Positions 32,730 to 40,590 of a stretch of 64,000 nucleotides of DNA are shown here, one piece after another. How positions within the stretch are numbered: position 1 is the stretch's first letter; every line of letters begins with the position of its first letter. Made by a program: the position numbers and the translations under genes. The stretch comes from Microcella alkaliphila. Its GTDB lineage: Bacteria > Actinomycetota > Actinomycetes > Actinomycetales > Microbacteriaceae. The stretch is from positions 1 through 64,000 of the forward strand of contig NZ_SGXT01000011.1 in NCBI RefSeq assembly GCF_004216855.1, in the 5' to 3' direction. Below the pieces are notes generated by a model. It saw only the letters and a list, made by a program, of their open reading frames with translations, had not been told where the DNA came from and did not search any database.

Positions 32730-35402
32730 GTGAGCCTGATCGAGTCGATGCCGAAGCCCTACGAGGCGGGCGCGGCCTTCGACGCGATCGCGAACTGGGC
32801 GGCCGACACGGGCAGGCCGCTCTACCCCGCGCAGGAGGAGGCGATCTTCGAACTCGTCGCCGGAGCGCACGTGGTGCTCGCGACCCCGACCGGCAGCGGC
32901 AAGAGCCTCGTCGCCGTCGCTGCCCACGCGATCGCGCTCGCCCAGGGGCGCCGCAGCTACTACACGGCACCGATCAAGGCGCTCGTGAGCGAGAAGTTCT
33001 TTCAGCTGGTCGACATCTTCGGCGCGGAGAACGTTGGAATGGTCACCGGCGACAGCGCCGTCAACGGCGACGCTCCGATCATCTGCTGCACGGCCGAGAT
33101 CCTCGCCAACCAGGCGTTGCGGTCGGGCAACGCGCTGGACGTGGGCCACGTCGTCATGGATGAGTTCCACTACTACGCCGATCCGGAGCGCGGATGGGCG
33201 TGGCAGGTGCCGCTGCTCGAACTGACCGGCACGCGATTTGTGCTGATGAGCGCGACGCTCGGCGACGTGAGCGCGATCGCGAGCGACCTCGAGAGGCGCA
33301 CCGGGCATCCCGTCAGCGAGGTCACGCACACCGAGCGGCCGATCCCGCTGTCGTACGAGTACGTGCGCACGCCTGTGCACGAAACGGTGGAAGAACTGCT
33401 CGAGGAGCGACGCGCTCCCGTCTATGTCGTGCACTTCAGTCAGGCCGCGGCGATGGAACGCGCCCAGGCGCTGTCGAGCATCCGCGTCATCAGTCGCGAA
33501 CAGCGGGACGAGATCGCCCGCGAGCTGGGGGAGTTCCGCTTCACCACCGGTTTCGGGCAGACCCTCAGCCGCCTCGTGCGCGCAGGCATCGGCGTACACC
33601 ACGCCGGCATGCTGCCGAAGTACCGACGGCTCGTGGAGGTGCTCGCCCAGAAGGGGCTGCTGAAGGTCATTTGCGGCACCGACACGCTCGGCGTCGGCAT
33701 CAACGTGCCCATTCGCACGGTTCTGCTGACGGCGCTCAGCAAGTACGACGGGGAGAAGACCCGCCACCTCACTGCGCGCGAGTTTCACCAGATCGCGGGG
33801 CGGGCGGGCCGTGCCGGCTTCGACAATGAAGGTTTCGTCGTCGTGCAGGCTCCCGAGCACGACGTCGAGAACGCGCAGGCCCAGGCGAAGGCACAGAAGG
33901 CCGGGGCGAGCGGCAAAAAGGTGAAGAAGTCGCCCAAAAAGTCGGCACCCGCCGGCAGCGTCGTGTGGACAGAGAAGACATTCGAGCGCCTCGTCGCCGC
34001 ACCGCCCGAGCCGCTCGAGAGCCGCATGCAGGTGTCAGCGGCGATGCTGATCAACCTGATCGCGCGCGGGGGAGACGTCGTTGCCCACGCCCGCGCGCTG
34101 CTCACCGAGAACCACGAACCGCCGCACCGCCAGCGCGAGCTCGTGCGTCGCGCGCTCGGCATCGCCAAGACCCTCGTCACTGCCGGCGTCGTCGAGATCG
34201 TGCGCCCGCCCAACTCTCGTGTCAACAACTCAGGACTAACGGCCGAGGATGGTGCTGATGAGCCCCGGACGGCCGGGTCGCTACGCGGTAGTCCTGAGTT
34301 GTTGACACCCGAGGTGCGGCTGACCGTCGATCTGCAGCCGAATTTTGCCCTCAACCAGCCCCTCAGCCCGTTCGCCCTGTCGGTGATCGGGATGCTCGAC
34401 CCGGCAGACACCGTCGGCTTCCGGCGCGACGACACGGGCTCGGCGAACGGCCTGCTCGGCACGGGTCACTACGCGCTCGACGTGGTGAGCGTCATGGAGG
34501 CGACGCTCGACAACCCGCGCGCCGTGGTTGCCCAGCAGCAGTTCCGCGCCCGAGGCGAGGCTGTCGCCCAGATGAAGGCCGACGGTATCGAGTACGACGA
34601 GCGGATGGAGCGGCTCGAGACCGTCACACACCCGCAGCCGCTCGCCGAGCTCCTCGAGGAGGCGTTCGAGGGCTTCGCAGCCGCCCAGCCGTGGATTCGC
34701 GATGTTGAGCTCAAGCCGAAAAGCGTCGTGCGTGACATGTTCGAGCGCGCGATGACGTTCGGTGAGTACGTCAGCTTCTACCAACTGCAGCGCAGCGAGG
34801 GCGGGCTGCTTCGCTACCTGAGCGACGCTGACCGGGCCTTGCGCCAGACGGTGCCGCCGGAGGCGATGACCGACGAGCTAACCGACATCGTCGAGTGGCT
34901 GCGCGAGCTCGTGCGCCAGGTCGACTCGAGCCTGCAAGACGAGTGGGAGGCGCTGACGCAGGCGGCCCACGCGGCAACGCCCTCCGCGCCGAGCGACACG
35001 CCCGTGACGCCGCCGCCCCCGCCCGACGTCACCACGAACCGCCGGGCCTTCACCGTGCTCGTACGCAACGAGCTGTTCCGCCGCGTGCAGCTGGCCGCGC
35101 GCGAGGCGGATGACGAGCTCGTCGCACTTGACCCCGACGCCGCCTGGCCCGAGGCGCTCGACGCCTACTTCGCCGAGCACGACGACATCGGCATCGACGC
35201 TGCCGCGCGGGCGACGGCGCTCGTGCACATCGATGAGAACCCCGCGGATGCTCGCCCCGGCGAACGCGTCTGGCGCGTTCGTCAGGTGCTCGCCGACCCG
35301 GCGGGCCACCACGACTGGGGCATCGACGCGGTCGTCGACCTCGACGCGAGTGCCGAGGAGGGCGTCGCCGTCGTGCGTGTACTCGGGCTCAGTCGCCTGT
35401 AG
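32730..35402 (+). CDS. SKI2/Mtr4-like superfamily II helicase with DUF3516, carrying an in-frame 90-bp repeat
   Basis: This protein of about 890 residues has Walker A ATPTGSGKS near 49-57, the DEFH box VVMDEFHYYADP, motif III SATLGD, and motif VI HQIAGRAGRAGF near 354-365. A basic stretch (KKVKKSPKKS) follows near 410. The C-terminal half is the DUF3516 region with FALNQPLSPFALSVIGMLDP and VVRDMFERAMTFGEYVSFY. Members resemble RNA/DNA-unwinding Mtr4 and Ski2 proteins. Between EIVRPPN and VRLTVDL, residues about 497-527 (RVNNSGLTAEDG ... SPELLTPE) are encoded by a palindromic 90-bp element. The start is a GTG at 32730, where homologues begin MSLIE; a GTG at 32685 and an ATG at 32748 are alternatives. 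Confidence 0.87.
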   Translation: MSLIESMPKPYEAGAAFDAIANWAADTGRPLYPAQEEAIFELVAGAHVVLATPTGSGKSLVAVAAHAIALAQGRRSYYTAPIKALVSEKFFQLVDIFGAENVGMVTGDSAVNGDAPIICCTAEILANQALRSGNALDVGHVVMDEFHYYADPERGWAWQVPLLELTGTRFVLMSATLGDVSAIASDLERRTGHPVSEVTHTERPIPLSYEYVRTPVHETVEELLEERRAPVYVVHFSQAAAMERAQALSSIRVISREQRDEIARELGEFRFTTGFGQTLSRLVRAGIGVHHAGMLPKYRRLVEVLAQKGLLKVICGTDTLGVGINVPIRTVLLTALSKYDGEKTRHLTAREFHQIAGRAGRAGFDNEGFVVVQAPEHDVENAQAQAKAQKAGASGKKVKKSPKKSAPAGSVVWTEKTFERLVAAPPEPLESRMQVSAAMLINLIARGGDVVAHARALLTENHEPPHRQRELVRRALGIAKTLVTAGVVEIVRPPNSRVNNSGLTAEDGADEPRTAGSLRGSPELLTPEVRLTVDLQPNFALNQPLSPFALSVIGMLDPADTVGFRRDDTGSANGLLGTGHYALDVVSVMEATLDNPRAVVAQQQFRARGEAVAQMKADGIEYDERMERLETVTHPQPLAELLEEAFEGFAAAQPWIRDVELKPKSVVRDMFERAMTFGEYVSFYQLQRSEGGLLRYLSDADRALRQTVPPEAMTDELTDIVEWLRELVRQVDSSLQDEWEALTQAAHAATPSAPSDTPVTPPPPPDVTTNRRAFTVLVRNELFRRVQLAAREADDELVALDPDAAWPEALDAYFAEHDDIGIDAAARATALVHIDENPADARPGERVWRVRQVLADPAGHHDWGIDAVVDLDASAEEGVAVVRVLGLSRL
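34219..34308. repeat. 90-bp palindromic element inserted in frame in the helicase gene
   Basis: A perfect 20-bp inverted repeat, GTGTCAACAACTCAGGACTA at 34219-34238 and its reverse complement at 34289-34308, brackets a 50-bp spacer. The total of 90 bp is exactly 30 codons. The one open frame avoids the TAA, TAG and TGA triplets present in the arms. The same 20-mer occurs six times at 49046-49357, where the inner pair has the same 50-bp spacing. Confidence 0.9.
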
Positions 35403-35423
35403 GCGGGTGAACCGCCCTAGTCG

Positions 35424-36239
35424 CTAGGTGGCGACCGCGGATGCGAGTGCATCAACGAATGGTGCGATGACGACCGCGTGCGCGACGACGCAAACACCTA
35501 AGGCAATCGTGCTTGTCGTTCGCCGGTATCGCAGCACGGTGACGCGGGCCGCGAGGTATCCCAGAGGCCCGAGAAGCAACCACCACGGCGACGGTCGACG
35601 GCCGTGCCCCCAGGCGCGGAGCGCTGCTCGGTCTCGAATGGCCCAGGTAATCAACCAGAGCGCGAGCAGTGCTAGACCGAGTGCGAAGGTCGCGCCGACG
35701 GGCACCGCGGCGGGGAATAGCTGCCCTGCAGGAGCGGTCAGCACGAGCAGCAAGGGTGCGAGGGCGAGCGACCAGAGAGCGAATCCTGCTGCGCGATCAG
35801 GGACGAACTCGGCGGCGCGGCTCTCACGCGCCGCTGCGCCACTTCCCAGCGCCGCGGCTGACGACGGTGCCGTGAGCGAGGGGGGCGAGTGGGGGGCGAC
35901 GGAGGCCGGTAGGGGCGAGGCCGGTGTCAGCGAGCCGGGCGCGGTGTACGGATACGGTGCGGCCGCCGAAGGTTCGGCCACGTCGTTGATCGTCTGCGCG
36001 ATCATGGGAGCGCCCGTGTACGGCGGAACCCGTGTCTGGCGATTGTCGCGGGGGTCGCCGTCACGGGCAGCACCGTCTCGACGGCCAGCCATTCCCGTGA
36101 AACGCTCTTCGATCTCGGCGTACGGCACGACGGGTTTGGGCCGGGTGTGATGGGTCCAACGACGGCCATCCCACCAGCGCAGGCTGAGGGCGACGTGCGG
36201 GTCGTCGTACCAGCCAGGGTCGGGTCTGTGGTCGCTCAT
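35424..36239 (-). CDS. DUF2510 membrane protein
   Basis: This 271-residue protein has DUF2510 at residues 7-33 (DPGWYDDPHVALSLRWWDGR), a Pro/Ala/Ser-rich middle (about 75-145) and four hydrophobic segments from about 155 to 265, including LRAWGHGRRPSPWWLLLGPL shared in outline with its paralogues. Unlike the copies at 21.7 and 37.9 kb it lacks the DUF4333-like cysteine domain and ends in the membrane. The role is unknown. A CCCC-N5-GGGG palindrome lies 106 bp before its start, with a TAGACT -10 at 36303-36308. Confidence 0.72.
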   Translation of the reverse strand: MSDHRPDPGWYDDPHVALSLRWWDGRRWTHHTRPKPVVPYAEIEERFTGMAGRRDGAARDGDPRDNRQTRVPPYTGAPMIAQTINDVAEPSAAAPYPYTAPGSLTPASPLPASVAPHSPPSLTAPSSAAALGSGAAARESRAAEFVPDRAAGFALWSLALAPLLLVLTAPAGQLFPAAVPVGATFALGLALLALWLITWAIRDRAALRAWGHGRRPSPWWLLLGPLGYLAARVTVLRYRRTTSTIALGVCVVAHAVVIAPFVDALASAVAT

Positions 36240-36344
36240 GAGGAGCTTTCGGGACGTCGGGCCGCCGTCGCAGTGTCGCGACAGCGTCGGGTGGGTGAGC
36301 CCAGTCTAGAGCGCGAGCGGTCGTCCCCGTCGAGGTCGGCGAGA

Positions 36345-36358
36345 CCCCCACTTTGGGG
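36345..36358. promoter_or_regulatory. CCCCC-N5-GGGG palindrome upstream of a DUF2510 gene
   Basis: CCCCC ACTTT GGGG lies 106 bp before the DUF2510 start at 36239 and 36 bp upstream of a TAGACT -10 box (36303-36308, minus strand) within CTAGACTG, the same -10 context found before the copy at 37885-39594. Confidence 0.45.
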
Positions 36359-36368
36359 CATTGATTGC

Positions 36369-36668
36369 TCAGGAGACGACGTCGATCATCCGCCACACGG
36401 TGGGCGTGAGGTCGGGGTAGTCCAGCGCGATTTGCCTCAGCAGCCGGTAGTGGCGTGCTGGGCTCGGAAGGCGGCCCCCATCACGCTCGATAGCTGCTGC
36501 CCTGAGGGTCCAGACGACGAGCTCGTCGACCGTCGGCAGCTCGGTCATGAAATCCCACGGATCCTCTCCGCGGCGAGCTCGCTCCATAATGACTGTTTCG
36601 CGCTCGTCGTGAGCTTCAGCGCGGAGGACTTCCACACTCGCGCCCCGCGCTCGAAACTGCTCAGTCAC
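36369..36668 (-). CDS. Small hypothetical protein
   Basis: The product is about 99 residues from a GTG at 36666-36668. It is Arg/Glu-rich (FRARGASVEVLRAEAHDERE) with a C-terminal helix-rich half (ARHYRLLRQIALDYPDLTPT). There is no motif or membrane segment, and I do not recognise it. TATTCT (36680-36675) lies six bases before this GTG, favouring a leaderless start here over the ATG 15 codons upstream. It lies among DUF2510 genes, on the same strand. Confidence 0.5.
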   Translation of the reverse strand: MTEQFRARGASVEVLRAEAHDERETVIMERARRGEDPWDFMTELPTVDELVVWTLRAAAIERDGGRLPSPARHYRLLRQIALDYPDLTPTVWRMIDVVS

Positions 36669-36730
36669 TCGAAAAGAATACGGGGCACGGGTGATCCTGG
36701 CGGCGGGGCGCACCCCGCCGCCAGGATGAT

Positions 36731-36765
36731 GGCCGCGCGACTAAAGGGGGGACAGTCGCGCGGCC
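36731..36765 (-). terminator. Strong hairpin directly after a DUF2510 gene
   Basis: A perfect 12-bp stem GGCCGCGCGACT / AGTCGCGCGGCC with an 11-base loop starts 3 bp beyond the stop codon of the gene at 36769-37572. It has no T-run, as is common for GC-rich actinobacterial terminators. Confidence 0.65.
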
Positions 36766-36768
36766 CGT

Positions 36769-37572
36769 CTAGAGGGCGGTGACGGCCGAAAGTTGAGTCA
36801 GCCAGCCGGGATCAACGAGCGTAACCGTGACAACGACGGTGGCCTGCAATGCGCCCCAGGTCACCAGGGCAGGCCAGGGTGACGCGCCGGTTGCTCGACC
36901 AGTGAGGATGCCGCGCACGCCGACGTACACCGGCGGCAGGACGAGTGCGACGATCCAGGGGACGGTGCGGAGGTGACCGGCGGCAGACAGCTGGCGAGCA
37001 TCTTGTGATGCGAGAGCGGCGTAGAGCACGAAGGGCAGTGCTATACCGAGCCACATGGTGGTCTGCGGGGCTGACGAGGCGGGAAGCTGAGCCACCACCC
37101 ACTGCAGCACGAGCACCTGCGTGATGGGCATTGTCGCGATCAGCCAGAGAGACGCGGTGTGGGCTCGGGTTGGGCCGGAAGGCACCTCACGGTGTCGTCC
37201 GTGTGCCTGCTGCGGTGCCGCGAGGTGCGCTGCGACGGGCGCCGTGCGGTGCGCCGGAGTGCTCACTGACGCGGGCGACGCCGAGTGCAGTGACATAGTT
37301 TCCGCGATCGATGCAGCTTCCTTGCGCAGGTGCGTCGGTGAAATCGCCGCCAACCGCAGCGTGTCAATGGTGGTCGGTGAGATGTCGGGACTCTCGGGAA
37401 CAGTGACGCTCCAGGGTGAGCGAACGCTTGTCGGAGTCTCGCCAATGAGCGCGGCGTGGTGCGTCCAGCCGTGGCCGTCCCACCAGCGGCGGTGCGTCGG
37501 CTGACCGTTCTCATCCGCGCTGAGCGGGTCGGCGTACCAGCCTGCCGGCACCCGAACTGCCGTCGTTGTCAT
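36769..37572 (-). CDS. DUF2510 membrane protein
   Basis: The 267-residue protein has DUF2510 at residues 10-36, with a longer loop than its paralogues (GWYADPLSADENGQPTHRRW). A linker of about 100 residues and four hydrophobic stretches (about 135-262) follow. No cysteine-bearing extracytoplasmic domain is present. A hairpin follows immediately, so the gene is probably a single transcription unit. I see no clear CCCC-N-GGGG palindrome in its upstream region, unlike the other three. The function is unknown. Confidence 0.72.
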   Translation of the reverse strand: MTTTAVRVPAGWYADPLSADENGQPTHRRWWDGHGWTHHAALIGETPTSVRSPWSVTVPESPDISPTTIDTLRLAAISPTHLRKEAASIAETMSLHSASPASVSTPAHRTAPVAAHLAAPQQAHGRHREVPSGPTRAHTASLWLIATMPITQVLVLQWVVAQLPASSAPQTTMWLGIALPFVLYAALASQDARQLSAAGHLRTVPWIVALVLPPVYVGVRGILTGRATGASPWPALVTWGALQATVVVTVTLVDPGWLTQLSAVTAL

Positions 37573-37884
37573 TGCATTTCCCCCAGATCCCGGTCCCCCG
37601 ACCGGGTTCGTGATCGCCCGTAGCCCCCCGGCTACCGGTGTGTGTCGCGCGTGTTCGGGACTGCGCGACCGGCATTCGCGTCACTTTCGTACCGGGTATT
37701 CGGCGTCGAGTGCGGCGTGGATGCCGTCGATATTCAGTTGTGGTGTGGTGTGTACATCCAGTGTCTCCGGCGGTGTCAGATTTCGCGAGTTTTGGGCGGT
37801 CGTGCCCTTCGCTTTCCGAACGCCGGGGGTACCCGGGTGTCACGCTGTTCCGTTGTGCTGTGGTGCGAGGTCTCGCGCCGTGGC
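37573..37884. other. Intergenic stretch between two DUF2510 genes
   Basis: This 312-bp gap contains the promoter region of the downstream minus-strand gene. GGTCCCCCGACCGG near 37590 is shared with the leader of the gene at 37885-39594 (near 39627). No gene or RNA is evident. Confidence 0.4.
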
Positions 37885-39594
37885 TCAGCGCGAGAATCCG
37901 AAGACGCCCCAGTCGTCGACCTGCCACGCGATCCAACCGTTGGCACGCTGGAGGCTGACGGTGACGATGAAGGCCTCACCGGACGGGTTGACGGCCGGGC
38001 AGCGTAGCTGCTGGCCGATGAACAGGGGCGGCGTGGCGGGGCACGTCGCAGTGAGGTTCGCGCCGATCGAGCGGCTCGTCGACGAGATCGTCTGGTTCGC
38101 CTGCTCGGCGAAGACGCCGGGGAACGACGCGATCACGAGACCCGGAACAGCCAAAATGGATGCTCCCATCAGGCCGGTGAGGAGCAGCCAGACCGCGACG
38201 GGGCCGAATCCGACGCCGGAGACGCGGCTCAGGCGCACGGCCCGCACGATGAGGTACACGATCGGACCGGCGAGGGCCCACCAGCCGCTGGCCGGGCGGT
38301 CGAGCCCGAGGCGGCCGAGACGGCGGGCGTCGAGAAGCGCGAGCACGACGACGATCGGCAGCGGCCCCAGCCAGATTCCCGCCATCATGGCGAGGCTCGG
38401 GCCGGTCGCGAACGCCGACACGACGAGCAGGCTGAACAGCAGCTGCAGCATGGGAAGCAGGGCGATGGCCCACGCCTCGACGGTGTGAAGACCTGCGACC
38501 CCGGCGGGCGCGCCCGCCGCGAGTGCTCCGCGACGGCCGGCGGACACCGGCGCATCGCCCGCGGTCTGCGCATAGCCCGGAGCGCCCGGTGCGCTCCCGA
38601 AGCCGGGTGCCGACGCCGAGCCGTAGCCGGGGACGCTGCCGTAGCCGGGAGCCGACCCGAACCCGGGTGCGGAGCCGAACCCGGGGGCCGAGCCGTAGCC
38701 CGGTGCCGAGCCGTAGCCCGGTGCGTACGGGTGCGGCGTGCTGCCCGCGAGGTTCTGGGCGGCGGCACTTCCGGGAACCGAGGCCGAGGGCATCCCAGTG
38801 ACGGAGGCCGCTGAGGCGACGCTCGCCTGGCTGCTGGCCGAATTCACGCTGGAGCGCGCCGAGCGGGGCTCAGCGGTCATCTCGTCCCGGTTGACGGGAA
38901 CCCACGGTGAGGCCGCCGGCGACGTCGTGCCGGCTCCGGTCGCGGCCGTGGCCGAGCTCACGCTCGGGTCGGTGAACGCGGCGGCGGCGAAGGCGTCCGC
39001 GGCGTTCGATGCGGGGCGCGATGCCTGCGGGGGAGCGTTGTCCGCTCCCGGCGTGCCGATCGACTCGGTCGGCCGGACGGTGGCTGCCGCGGCGCGGGCC
39101 TCTGCCTCGCGGCGCTCGGTCTCCACGCGCTCTGCCTCGAGACGGGCGGCTTCGACACGCTCCTGTTCTCGGCGGGCCTCTTCGAGACGTTCCTGTTCGG
39201 CGCGCGCTTCGGCGATCTTGCGGGCGCGCTCGGCTTCCTCACGGGCGGCGGCTGCCGCGGCCGCAGCAGCGGCGGCCGCGTCGGCGTCGGTCACCTTTGC
39301 GTCGGCGACGGGCGGGGCGAGCTGACGCAACACCTGCGCGGTGGGCTGCTGTGCCGGCTGGCTGTCGTTGACGCCGCCGTCGACGGGAGTGCTGTCGGCC
39401 GACTCGGCGCTGCGCCGATCACGGCGACGCGGAAGGTCGTCGTCGGCGTAGACGGTCTCGGTGGGCACCATCGGCTGGCGCGCGTCGGAGACGTGCTCGG
39501 TCCACGCGTGGTTGTCCCACCAGCGAAGCTGCGGAAGCCCCAAGGGGTCGGGATACCACCCTGCAGGTACGCGCCCGTATTCGTCGTCTGCCAC
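37885..39594 (-). CDS. Large DUF2510 membrane protein with coiled coil and Gly-Tyr repeats
   Basis: This 569-residue protein starts at a GTG. DUF2510 is at residues 7-33. Residues about 107-170 are a run of alanines followed by a charged Glu/Arg coiled coil (AREEAERARKIAEARAEQER). A disordered region follows with about eight near-repeats of GYGSAP/GFGSAP (about 295-345), encoded by 18-bp repeats at roughly 38600-38735. Then come four membrane segments and an external domain with CPATPP and LRCPAV, resembling DUF4333. The repeats could mediate self-association at the membrane; this is inference. A CCCC-N4-GGGGG palindrome precedes it. Confidence 0.75.
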   Translation of the reverse strand: MADDEYGRVPAGWYPDPLGLPQLRWWDNHAWTEHVSDARQPMVPTETVYADDDLPRRRDRRSAESADSTPVDGGVNDSQPAQQPTAQVLRQLAPPVADAKVTDADAAAAAAAAAAAAREEAERARKIAEARAEQERLEEARREQERVEAARLEAERVETERREAEARAAAATVRPTESIGTPGADNAPPQASRPASNAADAFAAAAFTDPSVSSATAATGAGTTSPAASPWVPVNRDEMTAEPRSARSSVNSASSQASVASAASVTGMPSASVPGSAAAQNLAGSTPHPYAPGYGSAPGYGSAPGFGSAPGFGSAPGYGSVPGYGSASAPGFGSAPGAPGYAQTAGDAPVSAGRRGALAAGAPAGVAGLHTVEAWAIALLPMLQLLFSLLVVSAFATGPSLAMMAGIWLGPLPIVVVLALLDARRLGRLGLDRPASGWWALAGPIVYLIVRAVRLSRVSGVGFGPVAVWLLLTGLMGASILAVPGLVIASFPGVFAEQANQTISSTSRSIGANLTATCPATPPLFIGQQLRCPAVNPSGEAFIVTVSLQRANGWIAWQVDDWGVFGFSR

Positions 39595-39701
39595 GATGTA
39601 TCGCCCCCGAGTTCGAGCGCCGATCCCCCGACCGGCTGTGTGCAGTCTAGGGTTGCGAGGCTCTTTCGACTAGACGGATAGGTCCCCCCAGTACGAGTGT
39701 G

Positions 39702-39714
39702 CCCCTTTTGGGGG
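39702..39714. promoter_or_regulatory. CCCC-N4-GGGGG palindrome upstream of a DUF2510 gene
   Basis: CCCC TTTT GGGGG is 108 bp before the GTG of the large DUF2510 gene. The minus-strand -10 box TAGACT (39651-39646) again lies in CTAGACTG. A second C-run (39684-39689) sits between them. Confidence 0.45.
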
Positions 39715-39734
39715 TACTCGACACGTGTCGTTGA

Positions 39735-40577
39735 TCACAGCGCGGTGGCGGCGTTCGCGAGTGTGTGGCGCAGCCACGCGTCGCGCTCATCGTCGCGCAC
39801 GAGCACGGGCCCCTCCACCCAGCGCTCGACCGCGCGGGCCCCGTGAAGGGCGCTCAGCACCCACAGGCTCGCTCCGGCCAGCTCGCCGACGGTGGGGCGG
39901 GCCTCGTCGACCGCGAGCCCGTGCGTGCGGGCGGCGTCCCGCACGAGACGCTCCGTCACACTGGGGATGCGCGGGGCCGGCTGCCCTATGACCGCCAGGC
40001 GCCCGTCGCGCGCGATGAGCAGGGAACTGTAGGCGCCCTCGACGGGGCGGCCCCGGGCATCCACGATGACGGCCTCATCCGCACCGGCGAGCTGTGCCTG
40101 CGTGCGCAGCGCGGCAAGCCGTTCGAGGTCGGGGCCCTTCACGCGGGGCGTGCGGCGCGGGTCGTGGGCCGCCGTCGCCACGGTGATCGCGGCGAGGCCG
40201 TCGCCCGTGACGATCGGCGGGCTCGGGCGCACGAGTAGCCGAAACTCGCCGCGCTCGCGCCGCTCCAGGCGGGGGAACAGGGCGGGATGCTCGGGATCGG
40301 CCGCCACGATCGCGCGCAGTGCCGCCTGCGCATCGTCCCAGAAGGCGGAGGCGCGCTCCAGCTCGCCAGGACCGGTGATCGCCGCGCTTGCGAGGAAGCG
40401 CTCCCGGTGGTGGGCAACGCCGCGGATGCGCCCGCGGTCCAGTCGAAACGAGTCGGCGACGGCAACCTCGCCCTGCCCTGGGTCGCACCAGTCAACCGTG
40501 GTGAAGGCGCGCGTGGTGCCCGCCGCGTCGGGGTGCCACACGAGGGTGCTGCCGATCGCCCCGCCGCCCGCGCCCAT
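39735..40577 (-). CDS. pabC: Aminotransferase class IV, probable aminodeoxychorismate lyase
   Basis: The 280-residue protein of the branched-chain aminotransferase fold has VKGPDLERLAALRTQAQLAG near 148-167, with the Lys expected to hold PLP, then ADEAVIVDARGRPVEGAYSS and the phosphate-cup region IPSVTERLVRDAARTHG near 210-226. As PabC it would release 4-aminobenzoate and pyruvate from aminodeoxychorismate for folate. The assignment is supported by the divergent pabB-like neighbour. The ATG at 40575-40577 is chosen because a TAGGCT -10 box lies seven bases upstream. The frame remains open far into the antisense of the neighbour, which is not used. Confidence 0.8.
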   Translation of the reverse strand: MGAGGGAIGSTLVWHPDAAGTTRAFTTVDWCDPGQGEVAVADSFRLDRGRIRGVAHHRERFLASAAITGPGELERASAFWDDAQAALRAIVAADPEHPALFPRLERRERGEFRLLVRPSPPIVTGDGLAAITVATAAHDPRRTPRVKGPDLERLAALRTQAQLAGADEAVIVDARGRPVEGAYSSLLIARDGRLAVIGQPAPRIPSVTERLVRDAARTHGLAVDEARPTVGELAGASLWVLSALHGARAVERWVEGPVLVRDDERDAWLRHTLANAATAL

Positions 40578-40590
40578 ACACTTCAGCCTA
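40577..40590. promoter_or_regulatory. Face-to-face leaderless promoters of the pabC/pabB pair
   Basis: Only 12 bp separates the two start codons. Plus-strand TACACT (40577-40582) is seven bases before the pabB ATG. Minus-strand TAGGCT (40590-40585) is seven bases before the pabC ATG. Each -10 box overlaps the first base of the opposite start codon. Confidence 0.65.
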
